Shown here: positions 13,447 through 23,065 of the stretch, in pieces | Layout: every line of letters begins with the position of its first letter | Numbering within the stretch: position 1 is the first letter of the stretch | DNA from: a virus | Reading direction: 5' to 3' (one strand) | Virus record (IMG/VR): IMGVR_UViG_3300021347_000005 | Coordinates: 1-46,429 of that record | DNA: 46,429 nt | Notes under the pieces: model-generated | What the model was told of the DNA's origin: nothing | Database searches by the model: none | Seen by the model: the letters and a program-made list of their open reading frames with translations, nothing else | Translations under genes and position numbers: made by a program

Positions 13447-14814
13447 ATGAAAAAAATAAAACAAACATTTGATGGTTTTAAGAACATAATCAAGGGTCTT
13501 GGTGATCCTGATAAAGATCCAAGAATGTCCACAACTTTCGTAAGAGGCAAATTAATAACACAACAGATTGCAAATGATTTATATGTTTACAATTGGATTG
13601 CCGCTAAAGGTGTTAACATCCCTATCGATGACGCTACACGTAAATGGAGAAGTCTTTTAATTAAAGATCCTGAAGAGAAGAAAGAAGTTGAAGATATAAT
13701 GTCTAAATTTGATGTTAAAGGTAAAATAAATTTAGCGATGAAGTGGGCCAGGGTTTTTGGTGGATCAGTCATTATTGTTGTAATAGATGGTGAAGATCCT
13801 GAAGAACCTTTAGATATAGAACGAATAAGACCTGATAGTCTTAAAAATTTTATTGTTCTTGATAGATACAATATACATCCTGGGCCGATGGATAGAAATA
13901 TTTTATCCGATAATTATGGTAGCCCTGAGTTTTATACAGTTCATAGACAAGGTCAAAAAATCCATAACAGTAGAGTCATAAAATTTGACAATGAAATAAC
14001 GACTTTACTTGAATCTGAAAGAAATAATTTTTGGGGTTTATCGATATTTACAAAAACATGGGATGCAATTGCGGATGCTGGAACAATGACACAAGGAATA
14101 GCAAACCTTGTAACAGAAGCAAATGTTGATGTTTATAAAATAAAAGATTTAAATACATTGGTTGCTCAAGGTAAAGATAGTGTTGTTGTCAATAGATTAA
14201 AACTTGCTCATAAAATGAAATCAGTTATTAACGGTATAGCTCTTGACGGTGAAGATGATTACGATAAAAAAGCGAGTACTTTTAATACTTTACCTGAAAT
14301 CGATGATAGACAAATGCAAAAAGTTTCAGGAGCATTTGATATTCCGCTTACAAGATTTTTGGGAATATCGCCATCAGGTTTAAATGCTACTGGTGATTCT
14401 GATATGAAAAATTATTATGATAATGTTCAATCAACACAAGAAAATGATATCAGGCCAAAACTTAACATTCTTGACTCTGTTATAATGGCATCGGCTGGAA
14501 TAAAAGAAACACTTGAATATGATTTTTATCCGCTACATCAATTATCTGAAACTGAACAAGCTGAAGTTGATACAAAAAACAAAGACCGTGATATCGCTTA
14601 TGTTGATGCGGGTATCATAAGGGAATCAGATGTTTTAGCTAATTTAGCGGAAAATGGAACTTATGTGACAATCGATGAAATTAGAGTCGAAAAAGAAATT
14701 GAAGAAGAGGAATTAAATCTTGAATTTGAAGAAGAAAAAGAAGAAAACGAAAACGGCATCACCAATCAAGAGTCAGAGGGGACTGGAGATCCAGTATCAG
14801 AGGGAACTGAATAA
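13447..14814 (+). CDS. Portal protein (DUF1073-type)
   Basis: The 455-aa protein has portal features: an N-terminal segment with YNWIAAKGVNIPIDDATRKW (about 49-68), GGSVIIVVIDG near 107-117, a LDRYNIHPGP stretch, a HNSRVIKFD region and a C-terminal GISPSGLNATGDSDMKNYYD block typical of DUF1073 portals. It forms the dodecameric ring for DNA entry and tail attachment. The last 40 residues are acidic and low-complexity, and the gene overlaps the next by 95 bases. The order portal, MuF, protease, capsid is standard. Confidence 0.88.
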   Translation: MKKIKQTFDGFKNIIKGLGDPDKDPRMSTTFVRGKLITQQIANDLYVYNWIAAKGVNIPIDDATRKWRSLLIKDPEEKKEVEDIMSKFDVKGKINLAMKWARVFGGSVIIVVIDGEDPEEPLDIERIRPDSLKNFIVLDRYNIHPGPMDRNILSDNYGSPEFYTVHRQGQKIHNSRVIKFDNEITTLLESERNNFWGLSIFTKTWDAIADAGTMTQGIANLVTEANVDVYKIKDLNTLVAQGKDSVVVNRLKLAHKMKSVINGIALDGEDDYDKKASTFNTLPEIDDRQMQKVSGAFDIPLTRFLGISPSGLNATGDSDMKNYYDNVQSTQENDIRPKLNILDSVIMASAGIKETLEYDFYPLHQLSETEQAEVDTKNKDRDIAYVDAGIIRESDVLANLAENGTYVTIDEIRVEKEIEEEELNLEFEEEKEENENGITNQESEGTGDPVSEGTE

Positions 14815-15538
14815 ACTTGGAAGGGCATTGATCAAAGCTGTCAATATAGAACTGCTTCCATTTTTAAAGTTAGTTGAATCTAACTTTGTTCTTGACGGAA
14901 TAGGTGATATGTTAGATAATATATTTAGAAGGTTAAACATGCAATTTACCGGAACTGTTGTTGCCGGATTTGCTAAAAACACAGCATCGCAAATGGTTGA
15001 AAAAGTTGGGAAAAATAACAAAAGACGGTTTGATAAAACAGTGGAAAAAGTAACAGGTGTTGATCTTGGTGGAGTGATTGTTTCAGAGGGACTTAGTGAC
15101 TTTGTGGAGTTAAGTATCAATAAAAATGTATCTTTAATTAAAAGTTTACCTGAAGAATATCTTAAATCAGTTGAGACAATAGTAAACAATGGTGTTGTAA
15201 ATGGAACAAGATACTCAGAAATAGCAAAACAAATAAATGCAAGAGTTGGCTCCGCAAATGCTAAACTTGCAAATCGAATAAAAACTATTGCAAGGAATGA
15301 GGTTCAAACGATTAATTCACAAATATCATTGAGAAGAAATGAAGCTCTTGGGATTAAAAAAGGTATTTATATGACATCAGATGACGAAAGAGTAAGACCT
15401 TGTCATGCGGAGCTTGATGGAAAAGAATATGATCTTTCAAAAGGTGCATGGTCGACCAAGTGTCAAAAATACATACAACCTGGAATTACTGATATAAATT
15501 GTCGGTGTTCTTTTAGACCTGTAATCGAGGTAGATTGA
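14720..15538 (+). CDS. MuF-like minor head protein
   Basis: The C-terminal half carries the Mu gpF/SPP1 gp7 signature: IARNEVQTINSQ, then MTSDDERVRPCHAELDGKEYDL, and PGITDINCRCSFRP at the end (Cys pair). These proteins enter the prohead with the portal and may be ejected with DNA. The start is uncertain. TTG at 14720 with GAGG upstream gives 272 aa and a 95-base overlap with the portal gene; the extra N terminus is a run of Lys. A later non-ATG start is possible. Its TGA overlaps the next ATG (TGATG). Confidence 0.83.
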   Translation: MNLKKKKKKTKTASPIKSQRGLEIQYQRELNKLGRALIKAVNIELLPFLKLVESNFVLDGIGDMLDNIFRRLNMQFTGTVVAGFAKNTASQMVEKVGKNNKRRFDKTVEKVTGVDLGGVIVSEGLSDFVELSINKNVSLIKSLPEEYLKSVETIVNNGVVNGTRYSEIAKQINARVGSANAKLANRIKTIARNEVQTINSQISLRRNEALGIKKGIYMTSDDERVRPCHAELDGKEYDLSKGAWSTKCQKYIQPGITDINCRCSFRPVIEVD

Positions 15539-16626
15539 TGTTAAAAGATACAAGTATAAAAGTTAGAGCTGTTATTGATGAAACAACTGGTTTTTTAACT
15601 GCTCCTGTCACGCTTGCACGCACAGGTGTGCAACACTATTATGGTTTTGAAATAGGTCTGAATGATGATAGAGCTTCTAAAAAAATCGGTGTCTTTAGAC
15701 CTCCATCAGAAGTTTTTGATGAAGAAAGTATTAAAACTTTTACTAATTTAGTTTTGACGGATGATCATCCCTCTTCACCTGTAGATATTTCGAATGTTTC
15801 TTACCTCCAGGTTGGGAGTGTCTCAGGTGTTGAGGCTCAAAACGATAAAAATGTTTTAACAGGTATATTGACTATAACAGATAAAAAAGTAATTGACAAG
15901 ACAAAAGACGGGAAAATTGAAGTTTCTGTTGGATATTCAAATGAGCTAAAAGAAGAAAAGGGGGTTTATAACGGAGTTAATTATGATTTTGTTCAGACTA
16001 AAATCAGAGCAAATCACCTTGCAATTGTTGACGCTGGCCGTTGTGGTTCAGCCTGTAAAATAACGTTAGATGACAAGGAGTCACCTGTGGAAAAAATTAC
16101 AATTGATGGAATTGAGTATGAGACCGATAACTCTCAACTCGCACAGGCTATCCGCAATAAGCAAAAAAATCACGATGCTGAAGTGGAGAAGCTAAAAAAA
16201 GAAAAAGACAAAGCTGATGAAGAAAAAGAAGAAATGAAAAAAGAGAAAGACAAAGCGGAAGCCGCTAAAGATTCTCTTATTGCTGATTCTGAAAAATTCA
16301 ATGATGAAGCAATTTCTAAAATGGTTACAGACAAATCAGTTCTTTTGAACGATGCTAAAAAAATTCTTGGTGATGATATGCCAGAATGTTTACATTGTGA
16401 CAAAGAAATAAAAGCTGCTGTTGTTGACAAAATAAATGGCCTCGATGTTTCTGGTAAGTCAGATGATTATATTGATGCCGCTTATGATATGGCTATCGAT
16501 AGATTCAAGAAAAATAAAGAATCTCTTGATAATCTCAACAAAGATTTTCAAAAAAATGAAAAACAAAACGATCGTGAAGCTATACAAGCTAAATATGTTG
16601 CGGATCATTTAAATGGAGGTAAATAA
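15538..16626 (+). CDS. Prohead protease fused to scaffold (DUF2213-type)
   Basis: Start ATG 15538 overlaps the MuF stop. Residues 1 to about 180 resemble the DUF2213 capsid maturation protease: QHYYGFEIG, TNLVLTDDHPSSPVD and NHLAIVDAGRCGSAC. A long coiled coil follows (about 205-250, rich in Lys and Glu with EEKEEMKKEKDKAE-like repeats), the expected scaffold part, then a helical C terminus. During assembly the scaffold guides capsid polymerisation and is then cleaved. Protease and scaffold in one chain is common in this family. Confidence 0.82.
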   Translation: MLKDTSIKVRAVIDETTGFLTAPVTLARTGVQHYYGFEIGLNDDRASKKIGVFRPPSEVFDEESIKTFTNLVLTDDHPSSPVDISNVSYLQVGSVSGVEAQNDKNVLTGILTITDKKVIDKTKDGKIEVSVGYSNELKEEKGVYNGVNYDFVQTKIRANHLAIVDAGRCGSACKITLDDKESPVEKITIDGIEYETDNSQLAQAIRNKQKNHDAEVEKLKKEKDKADEEKEEMKKEKDKAEAAKDSLIADSEKFNDEAISKMVTDKSVLLNDAKKILGDDMPECLHCDKEIKAAVVDKINGLDVSGKSDDYIDAAYDMAIDRFKKNKESLDNLNKDFQKNEKQNDREAIQAKYVADHLNGGK

Positions 16627-17696
16627 TGCCAGTTCAAAGTTCAAGTGACTATACTGCTACACACGGAGCAGCTTTTGAGGGTCAAAAGGTAGATCTTCAA
16701 CTCGCAAATATTATTTCAAAAACCTGTGAAACATCTGATATCCCATTTGGTAGAGCAGTTGTTCGCGGAACCGGCGATGATCAATGTTTATTACCTTCAG
16801 CTACAGGTCAATCATTTCTTGGTATAACTCTACATACAACTGATGGAGTTGAACAGGCTGATGGTGATCATCTTTATGAGCAATATCGTGAAGCTAATAT
16901 TCTTGATTTCGGTGAAATTTGGGTTTACACGGAACAATCTGTTGTTCCTGGTGATGCTGTTTATTTTCGTCATACTGCCGCTGCTTCTCCGTTAGATGTT
17001 GTAGGTCGTTTTCGTAAAGATGCCTCCGGTGGTGATGCTGATCTTATTGTTGGTGCAGCTTTCACAACAACAACCGCCGCAGGTGCTTATGCGAAATTAA
17101 AACTAAATACCCCTGGAACCGGTGTTCTGATTGCTCCTGATAGTTCAGAAACAGTAACAGCTACAACCTCAGTTGCATCTGTTGCAACATCTATCACTTA
17201 TGTTGATACTACTCTTGGAGCAATGGCTCTAAGTCTTGCTGATGGCACAGAAGGCCAGATCAAGAAGATCATGATGACAGTTGATGGTGGTGATTGTATA
17301 ATCACTCCTGCAAATCTTGCTGTTGGCGCAACATTGAGATTAACTGAAGTTTTTAGTTCTTATACTCTTCAATTTTCTGGAACATCATGGAAAGTGATTG
17401 GAAGAGAAGGTCTTGCGATTTATACAATAACCGCTTCTGGAGCTGTTCCGCTTGATATAGATGTATTGTTTATCGATTCTACATCAGGTGTGCAAGCAAA
17501 TACTCTTGCTGATGGTTATATTGGTCAAAGATTAACAATTAAAATGCTTGTGGATGGTGGTGATTCAGTTCTAACACCTGCAAATTTTCTTGACGGAACA
17601 ACCATCACATATGATGATGCAGGTGATTCGAGTGAAACACTTTTTGACGGTACTAATTGGGGTGTAATTGGAACCTCAACCGGTACAGTAGCATAA
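16626..17696 (+). CDS. Capsid decoration protein with two C-terminal beta repeats
   Basis: The first 150 residues resemble head cement proteins that sit on capsid vertices (GQSFLGITLHTTDG, VVPGDAVYFRHT). Two similar repeats of about 80 residues follow. Each has a LADG..GQ opening, a VDGGD...TPAN centre and a W.VIG end (about 200-260 and 290-350). Repeats of this form are small beta domains on virion surfaces and may bind glycans. The gene lies directly before the major capsid gene. Confidence 0.78.
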   Translation: MPVQSSSDYTATHGAAFEGQKVDLQLANIISKTCETSDIPFGRAVVRGTGDDQCLLPSATGQSFLGITLHTTDGVEQADGDHLYEQYREANILDFGEIWVYTEQSVVPGDAVYFRHTAAASPLDVVGRFRKDASGGDADLIVGAAFTTTTAAGAYAKLKLNTPGTGVLIAPDSSETVTATTSVASVATSITYVDTTLGAMALSLADGTEGQIKKIMMTVDGGDCIITPANLAVGATLRLTEVFSSYTLQFSGTSWKVIGREGLAIYTITASGAVPLDIDVLFIDSTSGVQANTLADGYIGQRLTIKMLVDGGDSVLTPANFLDGTTITYDDAGDSSETLFDGTNWGVIGTSTGTVA

Positions 17697-17711
17697 GGAG
17701 ACAAATAGAAA

Positions 17712-18638
17712 ATGAATCAATTTCAATATGATGCAGCAACCGGGCTTGCTTTTTTAATTTCTCAACTTTCTGGTGTTGAACAGAAAATGTACGAGAAAAA
17801 ATACAAGGCAATAACTTACAATCTTTTAATACCTATTTCGACTGAAGGTGGCGAATATATTACGTCCATTACGTATTTCTTTATGGATGGAAAAGCCGTT
17901 GCAAAATTTGTCGGAACTAAATCTCTAAATGTACCGATTGCTGAAATCGGAACTCAGAAAATTGAAGTTCCTGTTGAGTTGGCAGCAACTGGTTATGAGT
18001 ATTCTGATGAAGAACTTGGGCAAGCCATGATGCTCGGTCGTTCACTTACTGCCGACAAAGCTGGTCAAGCACGAAGAGCATGTGAAGAACATTTACAAGC
18101 TGTTGCAATGTTAGGTGATACAACTCATAATCTTCCAGGTTTTATTAACAACACTAATGTAACTTCAGCTACTGTTGTTGATCCTGGTTCTGGAACAGAG
18201 TTTGTCAACAAAACCCCAAATCAGATTATCTTTGATATCAATGATTTCATGGGTGATATTTTTGTCGACACTCTTCAAGTTGAAAGACCAACAAGACTAT
18301 TACTACCAACCGCTCAATGGAATTATCTTGCGGGTACACCAAGAAGTGATAACAGCGACACAACTATTTTACAATGGCTTGTTGCAAACAGTCCTTATTT
18401 AACAAGTATGGATGATGTTATTCCTACTCCTGAACTTGCTGGTGCTGGTGCTGGTGGAACTGATAGAATGATGGCCTATGATTATGATCCTGATAAAGTT
18501 GTAATGCATATTCCAAAACCGCTAAAATTCACTGAGCCACAAAGAAAAGGTCGAGGTTATGAAGTACCTGGAACTTATAAATGTGGTGGTGTTGAATTTC
18601 GTTATCCTGGTTCAGCTCGTTACGCTGACGGTATTTAA
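17712..18638 (+). CDS. Major capsid protein (DUF2184-type)
   Basis: The 308-aa protein matches DUF2184 capsid proteins in layout: an N-terminal helix, TEGGEYITSITYFFMDG near 48-65, an LAATGYEYSDEELGQAMMLGRSL helix block near 96-118, AMLGDTTHNLPGF, and a C-terminal YEVPGTYKCGGVEFRYPGSA segment. The fold is expected to be HK97-like. It is the most highly expressed product of the arm, and the following hairpin (18647-18669) may stabilise or limit its transcript. AAGGAGACAAATAGAAA precedes the start. Confidence 0.87.
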   Translation: MNQFQYDAATGLAFLISQLSGVEQKMYEKKYKAITYNLLIPISTEGGEYITSITYFFMDGKAVAKFVGTKSLNVPIAEIGTQKIEVPVELAATGYEYSDEELGQAMMLGRSLTADKAGQARRACEEHLQAVAMLGDTTHNLPGFINNTNVTSATVVDPGSGTEFVNKTPNQIIFDINDFMGDIFVDTLQVERPTRLLLPTAQWNYLAGTPRSDNSDTTILQWLVANSPYLTSMDDVIPTPELAGAGAGGTDRMMAYDYDPDKVVMHIPKPLKFTEPQRKGRGYEVPGTYKCGGVEFRYPGSARYADGI

Positions 18639-18646
18639 TTAAACTA

Positions 18647-18669
18647 AACCCGGTCTTTATGGCCGGGTT
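18647..18669 (+). terminator. Hairpin after the capsid gene (possible terminator or RNA stabiliser)
   Basis: AACCCGG (18647-18653) pairs perfectly with CCGGGTT (18663-18669). No run of T follows, so full termination is doubtful. A hairpin directly after a major capsid gene often protects the upstream mRNA or reduces downstream transcription. Confidence 0.6.
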
Positions 18670-18688
18670 ATAAAAACTGGAGGTTATC

Positions 18689-19108
18689 TTGTTAACACTA
18701 AGAAACAAAACAAAATCAGTCAAAGTATTAAAAACAATGGGTATGCCGACTCTAAGAGTTTTACCTGGATATAATTATGTAGATTATACCAAAGAAGAAT
18801 TGAAAAAATACTCTCAAACTGAAGTTAACAAAGCAATGATAAAAGAATCAATTGAATTTGTTGATTTTACTCTTTCTGGTAAAGATGCGGATCAAGCCAA
18901 AAATGCTTTGGAAGTAAATGAAAAACTAAATAAAGCTCAAAGAGTTATCGATAAACAAAATAAACAAATCCTTGAAAAAGACAAAGAAAATGACTCTCAA
19001 TCAAAAATGATCAAAGAACAAGGTGATTTGATTATTGAAATGAGAAAACAAATTGAAAAACTTGAGAAAAAAATCGAGAAAAAAGTCGAAAAGAAGGATA
19101 AAAAATAA
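18689..19108 (+). CDS. Coiled-coil hypothetical protein (139 aa)
   Basis: TTG start with GGAGG six bases upstream. The N terminus is a small domain with an LRVLPGYNYVDYTKEEL motif. From about residue 70 to the end it is a highly charged coiled coil (repeated Lys/Glu, KLEKKIEKKVEKK-like end). The position between capsid and connector genes suggests a head-associated protein, perhaps a second scaffold or a vertex protein. No family is assigned with confidence. Confidence 0.65.
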   Translation: MLTLRNKTKSVKVLKTMGMPTLRVLPGYNYVDYTKEELKKYSQTEVNKAMIKESIEFVDFTLSGKDADQAKNALEVNEKLNKAQRVIDKQNKQILEKDKENDSQSKMIKEQGDLIIEMRKQIEKLEKKIEKKVEKKDKK

Positions 19109-19467
19109 TGATAACTGCGGCTTCATTCAAAATCAGATTTCCCGAATTCACTTCTGTTTCTGACGCAAGGATTGAGTTGTTTATTGATGATTCTGTTCTG
19201 ATTTTGAATGAAACCAATTGGGGTGAAAAATACGACCTCGGTTTGTATTATTTAACAGCACATTATCTTACTCTTGGTGAAAAAAGCTCGGCCGGTAATA
19301 GTGGTTCAAATAGTCAAATCGCAAGTAAAGCGGTTGACGGAACAAGTGTTAGTTATAATAATCCGACTTTAACCGGTTCTGATGATTCTTATTTTTCATC
19401 AACAAGTTACGGTCAAAGATATTTAGAACTTAGAAAATCATTAGGTGCACCAGCTTATGTCATTTAA
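19108..19467 (+). CDS. Head-tail connector protein (DUF4054-like)
   Basis: The 119-aa protein starts with FKIRFPEFTSVSDARIELFIDDS, the typical opening of DUF4054/gp6-type adaptors. It has a LGLYYLTAHYLTLGE helix, a Ser/Gly-rich middle and a YGQRYLELRKSLG end. It should form the ring below the portal. The start overlaps the previous stop (TAATG). Confidence 0.8.
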   Translation: MITAASFKIRFPEFTSVSDARIELFIDDSVLILNETNWGEKYDLGLYYLTAHYLTLGEKSSAGNSGSNSQIASKAVDGTSVSYNNPTLTGSDDSYFSSTSYGQRYLELRKSLGAPAYVI

Positions 19468-19903
19468 AAGAAAGAAAATAAACGGTGGTGTTAAAGGTCT
19501 TTTAAAAAGACTCGAAAAATCCGGTAAAGTAAATGTTGGTATAATTGACGCTGGAAAACATAGTGAAAGTGGTTTGACTGTTGCTGAAGTTGGCAATTAT
19601 AATGAATTTGGAACAACAAGAATTCCAGAAAGATCGTTTATGCGGTCTACAATAAAAGAGAAAAGAAAAGAAATAGTCAAATTACAAGAAAAATTATTAA
19701 GAAAAATCCAATCAGGTGATATGAATATTGATCAGGCTCTTGGCTTGTTAGGTTCTTTTATAGCTGGTGAAATAACACAAAAAATAGTTGATATTAAATC
19801 ACCACCAAACAATCCATACACTATAAAAAAGAAAGGATCGAGTAATCCGCTTGTTGATACTGGACAACTTAAAAATTCGATCACATGGGAAGTTGACAAA
19901 TAA
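19457..19903 (+). CDS. Neck/tail completion protein (HK97 gp10-like)
   Basis: I chose ATG 19457 (MSFKRKK) over an upstream GTG at 19445. The 148-aa protein has landmarks of small head-tail joining proteins: VGNYNEFGTTRIPERSFMRS near 45-64 and a C-terminal PPNNPYTIKKKGSSNPLVDTG region followed by QLKNSITW. It overlaps the connector gene by 11 bases. It probably joins the head to the contractile tail. Confidence 0.78.
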   Translation: MSFKRKKINGGVKGLLKRLEKSGKVNVGIIDAGKHSESGLTVAEVGNYNEFGTTRIPERSFMRSTIKEKRKEIVKLQEKLLRKIQSGDMNIDQALGLLGSFIAGEITQKIVDIKSPPNNPYTIKKKGSSNPLVDTGQLKNSITWEVDK

Positions 19904-20229
19904 TGGGAATAAATGACGTAACAGATGCATTTGATGGATGGTTTGAAACAGTGACAGGAAGTCGTGGTTCTGGATCATATGTTAATGGTCGCTGGGTTGC
20001 TGGTACACCAACCGCATTGTCATTTAGTGGAGTTGTTCAAAATGCAAATCCAAAAGATTTAGAGGTTTTACCTGAAGGTGATAGAGATAATGAAGCGATA
20101 AAAATTCATACTATTTTTGAATTAGAAACAAATGATTTAATAACATATAAAAGTTCAACTTGGCTTGTTTTTAATGTAGCAAAACGCTACATAGGCAATT
20201 ATAATAAAGCGATAGCGATAAAACAATGA
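19903..20229 (+). CDS. Putative head-tail joining protein (108 aa)
   Basis: The 108-residue beta-rich protein has a SYVNGRWVAGTPTALSFSGVV segment and an ELETNDLITYKSSTWLVFNV region, as in head-closure proteins that form small beta-barrel rings. Its start overlaps the previous stop (TAATG) and its stop overlaps the next start. The order within the neck genes supports the call. Confidence 0.68.
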   Translation: MGINDVTDAFDGWFETVTGSRGSGSYVNGRWVAGTPTALSFSGVVQNANPKDLEVLPEGDRDNEAIKIHTIFELETNDLITYKSSTWLVFNVAKRYIGNYNKAIAIKQ

Positions 20230-20732
20230 CAAATACTGAAATTGAAAATATAATGTATGGTTGGATAAACGGCTTGTTGAGTATGACCGCTATTTTTGCT
20301 TATCCTGATGCACCAAGACCAACATCCAGTTATGTTTTAATAAATTTTTTGACAGATACAAAACTTGGAACACATGAAACAGATGGTGTTCTACAAGTTG
20401 ATGATTCAACAAACAACACATATTCTTCAATGAATCAAACAACATTTAGTATTAATACTTATTATGATGGCGCTTATCAAAAAGCGGTTGATATACAAAA
20501 AAGTTTAATGAAATTAACAGTTGAAGAATATTTATTTGATAATGGTTTGGGTTTTATTGAAATGACTCAAATCCAAAAAATACCTGAATTGATTGATAAA
20601 AAATGGGAGGAAAGAGCACAATTTGATATTAGTTTTTCAGTAAGAAGAGAAACTACAGAAAATATAGAAACAATTAAAAAATTTGAAATAGAAAACGAAA
20701 TCGACAATACAACAACAATAATACAGGAGTAA
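20226..20732 (+). CDS. Neck/tail terminator protein (LIC_12616-like)
   Basis: The 168-aa protein contains PDAPRPTSSYVLINFLT near 28-44 and a FIEMTQIQKIPELIDKKWEERAQFDISF block near 115-140, as in phage neck terminator proteins of the LIC_12616 family. It should cap the tail tube and meet the connector. A long polar C-terminal tail (about 30 residues) follows. It lies directly before the sheath gene, as expected. Confidence 0.75.
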   Translation: MTNTEIENIMYGWINGLLSMTAIFAYPDAPRPTSSYVLINFLTDTKLGTHETDGVLQVDDSTNNTYSSMNQTTFSINTYYDGAYQKAVDIQKSLMKLTVEEYLFDNGLGFIEMTQIQKIPELIDKKWEERAQFDISFSVRRETTENIETIKKFEIENEIDNTTTIIQE

Positions 20733-20735
20733 AAA

Positions 20736-22220
20736 ATGACAACAAGACCTATAACAAGATTTGTTGATGTTGCAATTACAAAAACAAATCCAAGTGTCGC
20801 GGCTGCTGGATTTGGTGATTTGATGTGTATCACTGATTCAGATTTGATAACATCAACAACAAGAATAAAATCTTTCACAACGCTTGCGGCTGTTACTGCA
20901 TTTTTTGGCGCATCAAGTGAAGAAGAAAAATATGCTGATGCTTTTTTTAATCAGGATCCATTTCTTGAAAATCAACCAGAAACTTTAAAATTTGGTCGTT
21001 TTGTTGATGATTCGATTGCTGCTGTACTTGAATGTGGTGATTCTCCGCAATCAACTATTGCAACATGGGTGGCTGTCAGTGACGGTGAATTTACGATTGA
21101 TATCGATGGTGGTACAGTAAATGTTACGGCTCTTGATTTTTCATCTGTTACAAGTCTTGATGATGTTGCAACAGTAATTGATACAGGTCTTGGAGCAAAT
21201 GGTGATTGCTACTATCTTGGTGGTCGATTCAATATAAATAGCGCAACAACTGGAGCGTCGTCGACTATAACAGTACTCGACACTGTTGCGGCTCCTGCTG
21301 GTACAGATATTAGCGGTTCAGGTTTTCTTGATGGCGATACAGCAGTAAGTCCGACAGTTCCAGGTGGCTCTATTTTATCACAAGGTCAAATTGCGGAAAC
21401 TTTTGCAACTGCTTTAACAGCTGTTGAAAATGTTGATACTGATTGGTATGCAATGGGAGCATTAAAAAAATATAGAGATGTCTCCAACACAGAAGATATG
21501 GCTGATGAAATAGAAAGTCGCAGAAAAATGTTTTTGATTGCTTCAAACGATGCAAACGTTCTTACATCTGGAAGTACATCAACATTTTCTTATTATGTTA
21601 AAAATGCTAATTACAAAAGAACTGCTGTTATTTATCATGATAACGCAAATCTTTATCCCGATGCATCTTGGATGGGTCAACAACTACCTAAAGATATAGG
21701 GTCAACAAATTGGTCTTATAAAACACTTGCAGGTATAGCTGAAGGTGCAGTAGTTGATATAGATGCAGTTGTTTTAACAGAAGCTCAAATTGATGCAGCT
21801 ATTGAAGTTAATTGCAATGTTTATACTGAAACTCTTGCAGCTGATTTTGTTTATTTTGGAACAATGGGTGGTGGCAAAAACGCTGATAAAGAAGGTGAAT
21901 ATATTGATATTGTAAGAAATATTGATTTTCTTCAGGCAAGAGTTGAAGAGGGTTTACTTGCATTATTGCTTGAAAAAGATATTATACCATACACGAATGC
22001 AGGTATCACAATCGTTGATAACCGCTTGACAAGTCGTCTTGACCAATATGGTGTCAAACAAGGCATTCTTGTTGAGGGTTCTGTTGAAACGTCTTTTCCA
22101 AAACGATCGGAAACATCCCAGGCAAATAGAGATGATAGATTGTTGCCTTCAGGAACCTTTACAGGTGAATTGACAGGTGGAATTAATAAAGTTGTCGTTC
22201 GTGGAACAGTAAGTATATAA
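20736..22220 (+). CDS. Contractile tail sheath protein (DUF3383-type)
   Basis: A 494-aa protein of the DUF3383 sheath family. The N terminus (PITRFVDVAITKTNPSVAAA) and a C-terminal block (EGLLALLLEKDIIPYTNAG, then VVRGTVSI at the end) fit this family. The middle contains an extra domain rich in Gly and Thr (about 95-215). Its presence shows a contractile tail. The tube gene follows 10 bases downstream with its own GGAG site. Confidence 0.85.
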   Translation: MTTRPITRFVDVAITKTNPSVAAAGFGDLMCITDSDLITSTTRIKSFTTLAAVTAFFGASSEEEKYADAFFNQDPFLENQPETLKFGRFVDDSIAAVLECGDSPQSTIATWVAVSDGEFTIDIDGGTVNVTALDFSSVTSLDDVATVIDTGLGANGDCYYLGGRFNINSATTGASSTITVLDTVAAPAGTDISGSGFLDGDTAVSPTVPGGSILSQGQIAETFATALTAVENVDTDWYAMGALKKYRDVSNTEDMADEIESRRKMFLIASNDANVLTSGSTSTFSYYVKNANYKRTAVIYHDNANLYPDASWMGQQLPKDIGSTNWSYKTLAGIAEGAVVDIDAVVLTEAQIDAAIEVNCNVYTETLAADFVYFGTMGGGKNADKEGEYIDIVRNIDFLQARVEEGLLALLLEKDIIPYTNAGITIVDNRLTSRLDQYGVKQGILVEGSVETSFPKRSETSQANRDDRLLPSGTFTGELTGGINKVVVRGTVSI

Positions 22221-22230
22221 GGAGAAAACA

Positions 22231-22659
22231 ATGGCTGATTTTAAAAATTTTTCTTTTAAAAATTTAAATGTAATTTACGGCATTGATGAGATTGAAGGTT
22301 TTGCGGATGGCGATGATGTTGTCACAATTGAACTTGACAATGATCAATTTGCAAAAATTGTTGGTGCTAAAGGTGATGTAACAAGAACACAAACTACTGA
22401 TAATAGTTGTACAATCACAATAAAACTTTTACAAACAAGCAAAAGTAATGCGGTTTTAATGGCTCTTTACAATACAGATCGTGAAACAGGAGCTGGAGTT
22501 TTACCGCTAATTATTAATGATAAAGAAACAGGTGAAAGCCATGTTGTCAATAATGCCTGGATAATGAAAGCTCCTAATATTGTTCGTGGTGGAAATCCGA
22601 ATACAATGGATTGGATTTTTCAAGGTGATTTTTTGACATCTGTAATTCCAACTGTATAA
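22231..22659 (+). CDS. Tail tube protein (DUF3277-type)
   Basis: The 142-aa protein has the tube pattern: a two-strand start (FKNFSFKNLNVIYG), FADGDDVVTIEL, then TRTQTTDNSCTITIKLLQTS and NNAWIMKAPN near the C terminus. It polymerises inside the sheath as the DNA conduit. The sheath-tube-chaperone-tape order is the normal one for myoviruses. Confidence 0.85.
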   Translation: MADFKNFSFKNLNVIYGIDEIEGFADGDDVVTIELDNDQFAKIVGAKGDVTRTQTTDNSCTITIKLLQTSKSNAVLMALYNTDRETGAGVLPLIINDKETGESHVVNNAWIMKAPNIVRGGNPNTMDWIFQGDFLTSVIPTV

Positions 22660-22681
22660 ATTTGTTAACTGGAGGTAACAA

Positions 22682-23065
22682 ATGAGAGAACAGAAGCGTA
22701 AAGAAATAAACGGCATAACGTATCTTGTAACGCAAATGTCCGGTACACGGGCATTGCGTGTACAAACAAAACTTGTATCATTACTTGGCAAAGGTATTTT
22801 TGAAATCCTTGGAAAAGGAAAAATTACCAAAGATTCTACTGAAATGCTTGAAGCCCTTGCACCTATTCTTGATAATTTCGATGATGAAAAAGCTTTTAAT
22901 TTTGTAATGTATCTTTTTGAAGAAGGTGTTTTTATAGAAAAAAAAGATGGTGATGTTAAAGTTCCAGTAAGTATTGATTTTGAAAAAGACTTTATTGGAA
23001 AAGTTATGGATATGTGGAAAGTTGTTGGTTTTATTCTGGAGGCTAATTTTGCAACGGGAAAGTAA
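22682..23065 (+). CDS. Tail assembly chaperone, short (G-like) form
   Basis: The 127-residue protein is encoded between tube and tape measure, the usual site of the G/GT chaperones. It starts after GGAGGTAACAA and stops at TAA 23063-23065. The stop is immediately preceded by the slippery heptamer GGGAAAG. Most ribosomes should make this form, while a minority shift -1 to give a 200-aa form. It is expected to coat the tape measure during tail assembly and be absent from the virion. Confidence 0.82.
   Translation: MREQKRKEINGITYLVTQMSGTRALRVQTKLVSLLGKGIFEILGKGKITKDSTEMLEALAPILDNFDDEKAFNFVMYLFEEGVFIEKKDGDVKVPVSIDFEKDFIGKVMDMWKVVGFILEANFATGK

Noticed and set aside
14720-14814. Programmed frameshift joining portal and MuF-like protein
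   Set aside because: The overlap is A-rich, but no heptamer in the correct phase was found; a TTG start with upstream GAGG explains the second gene.
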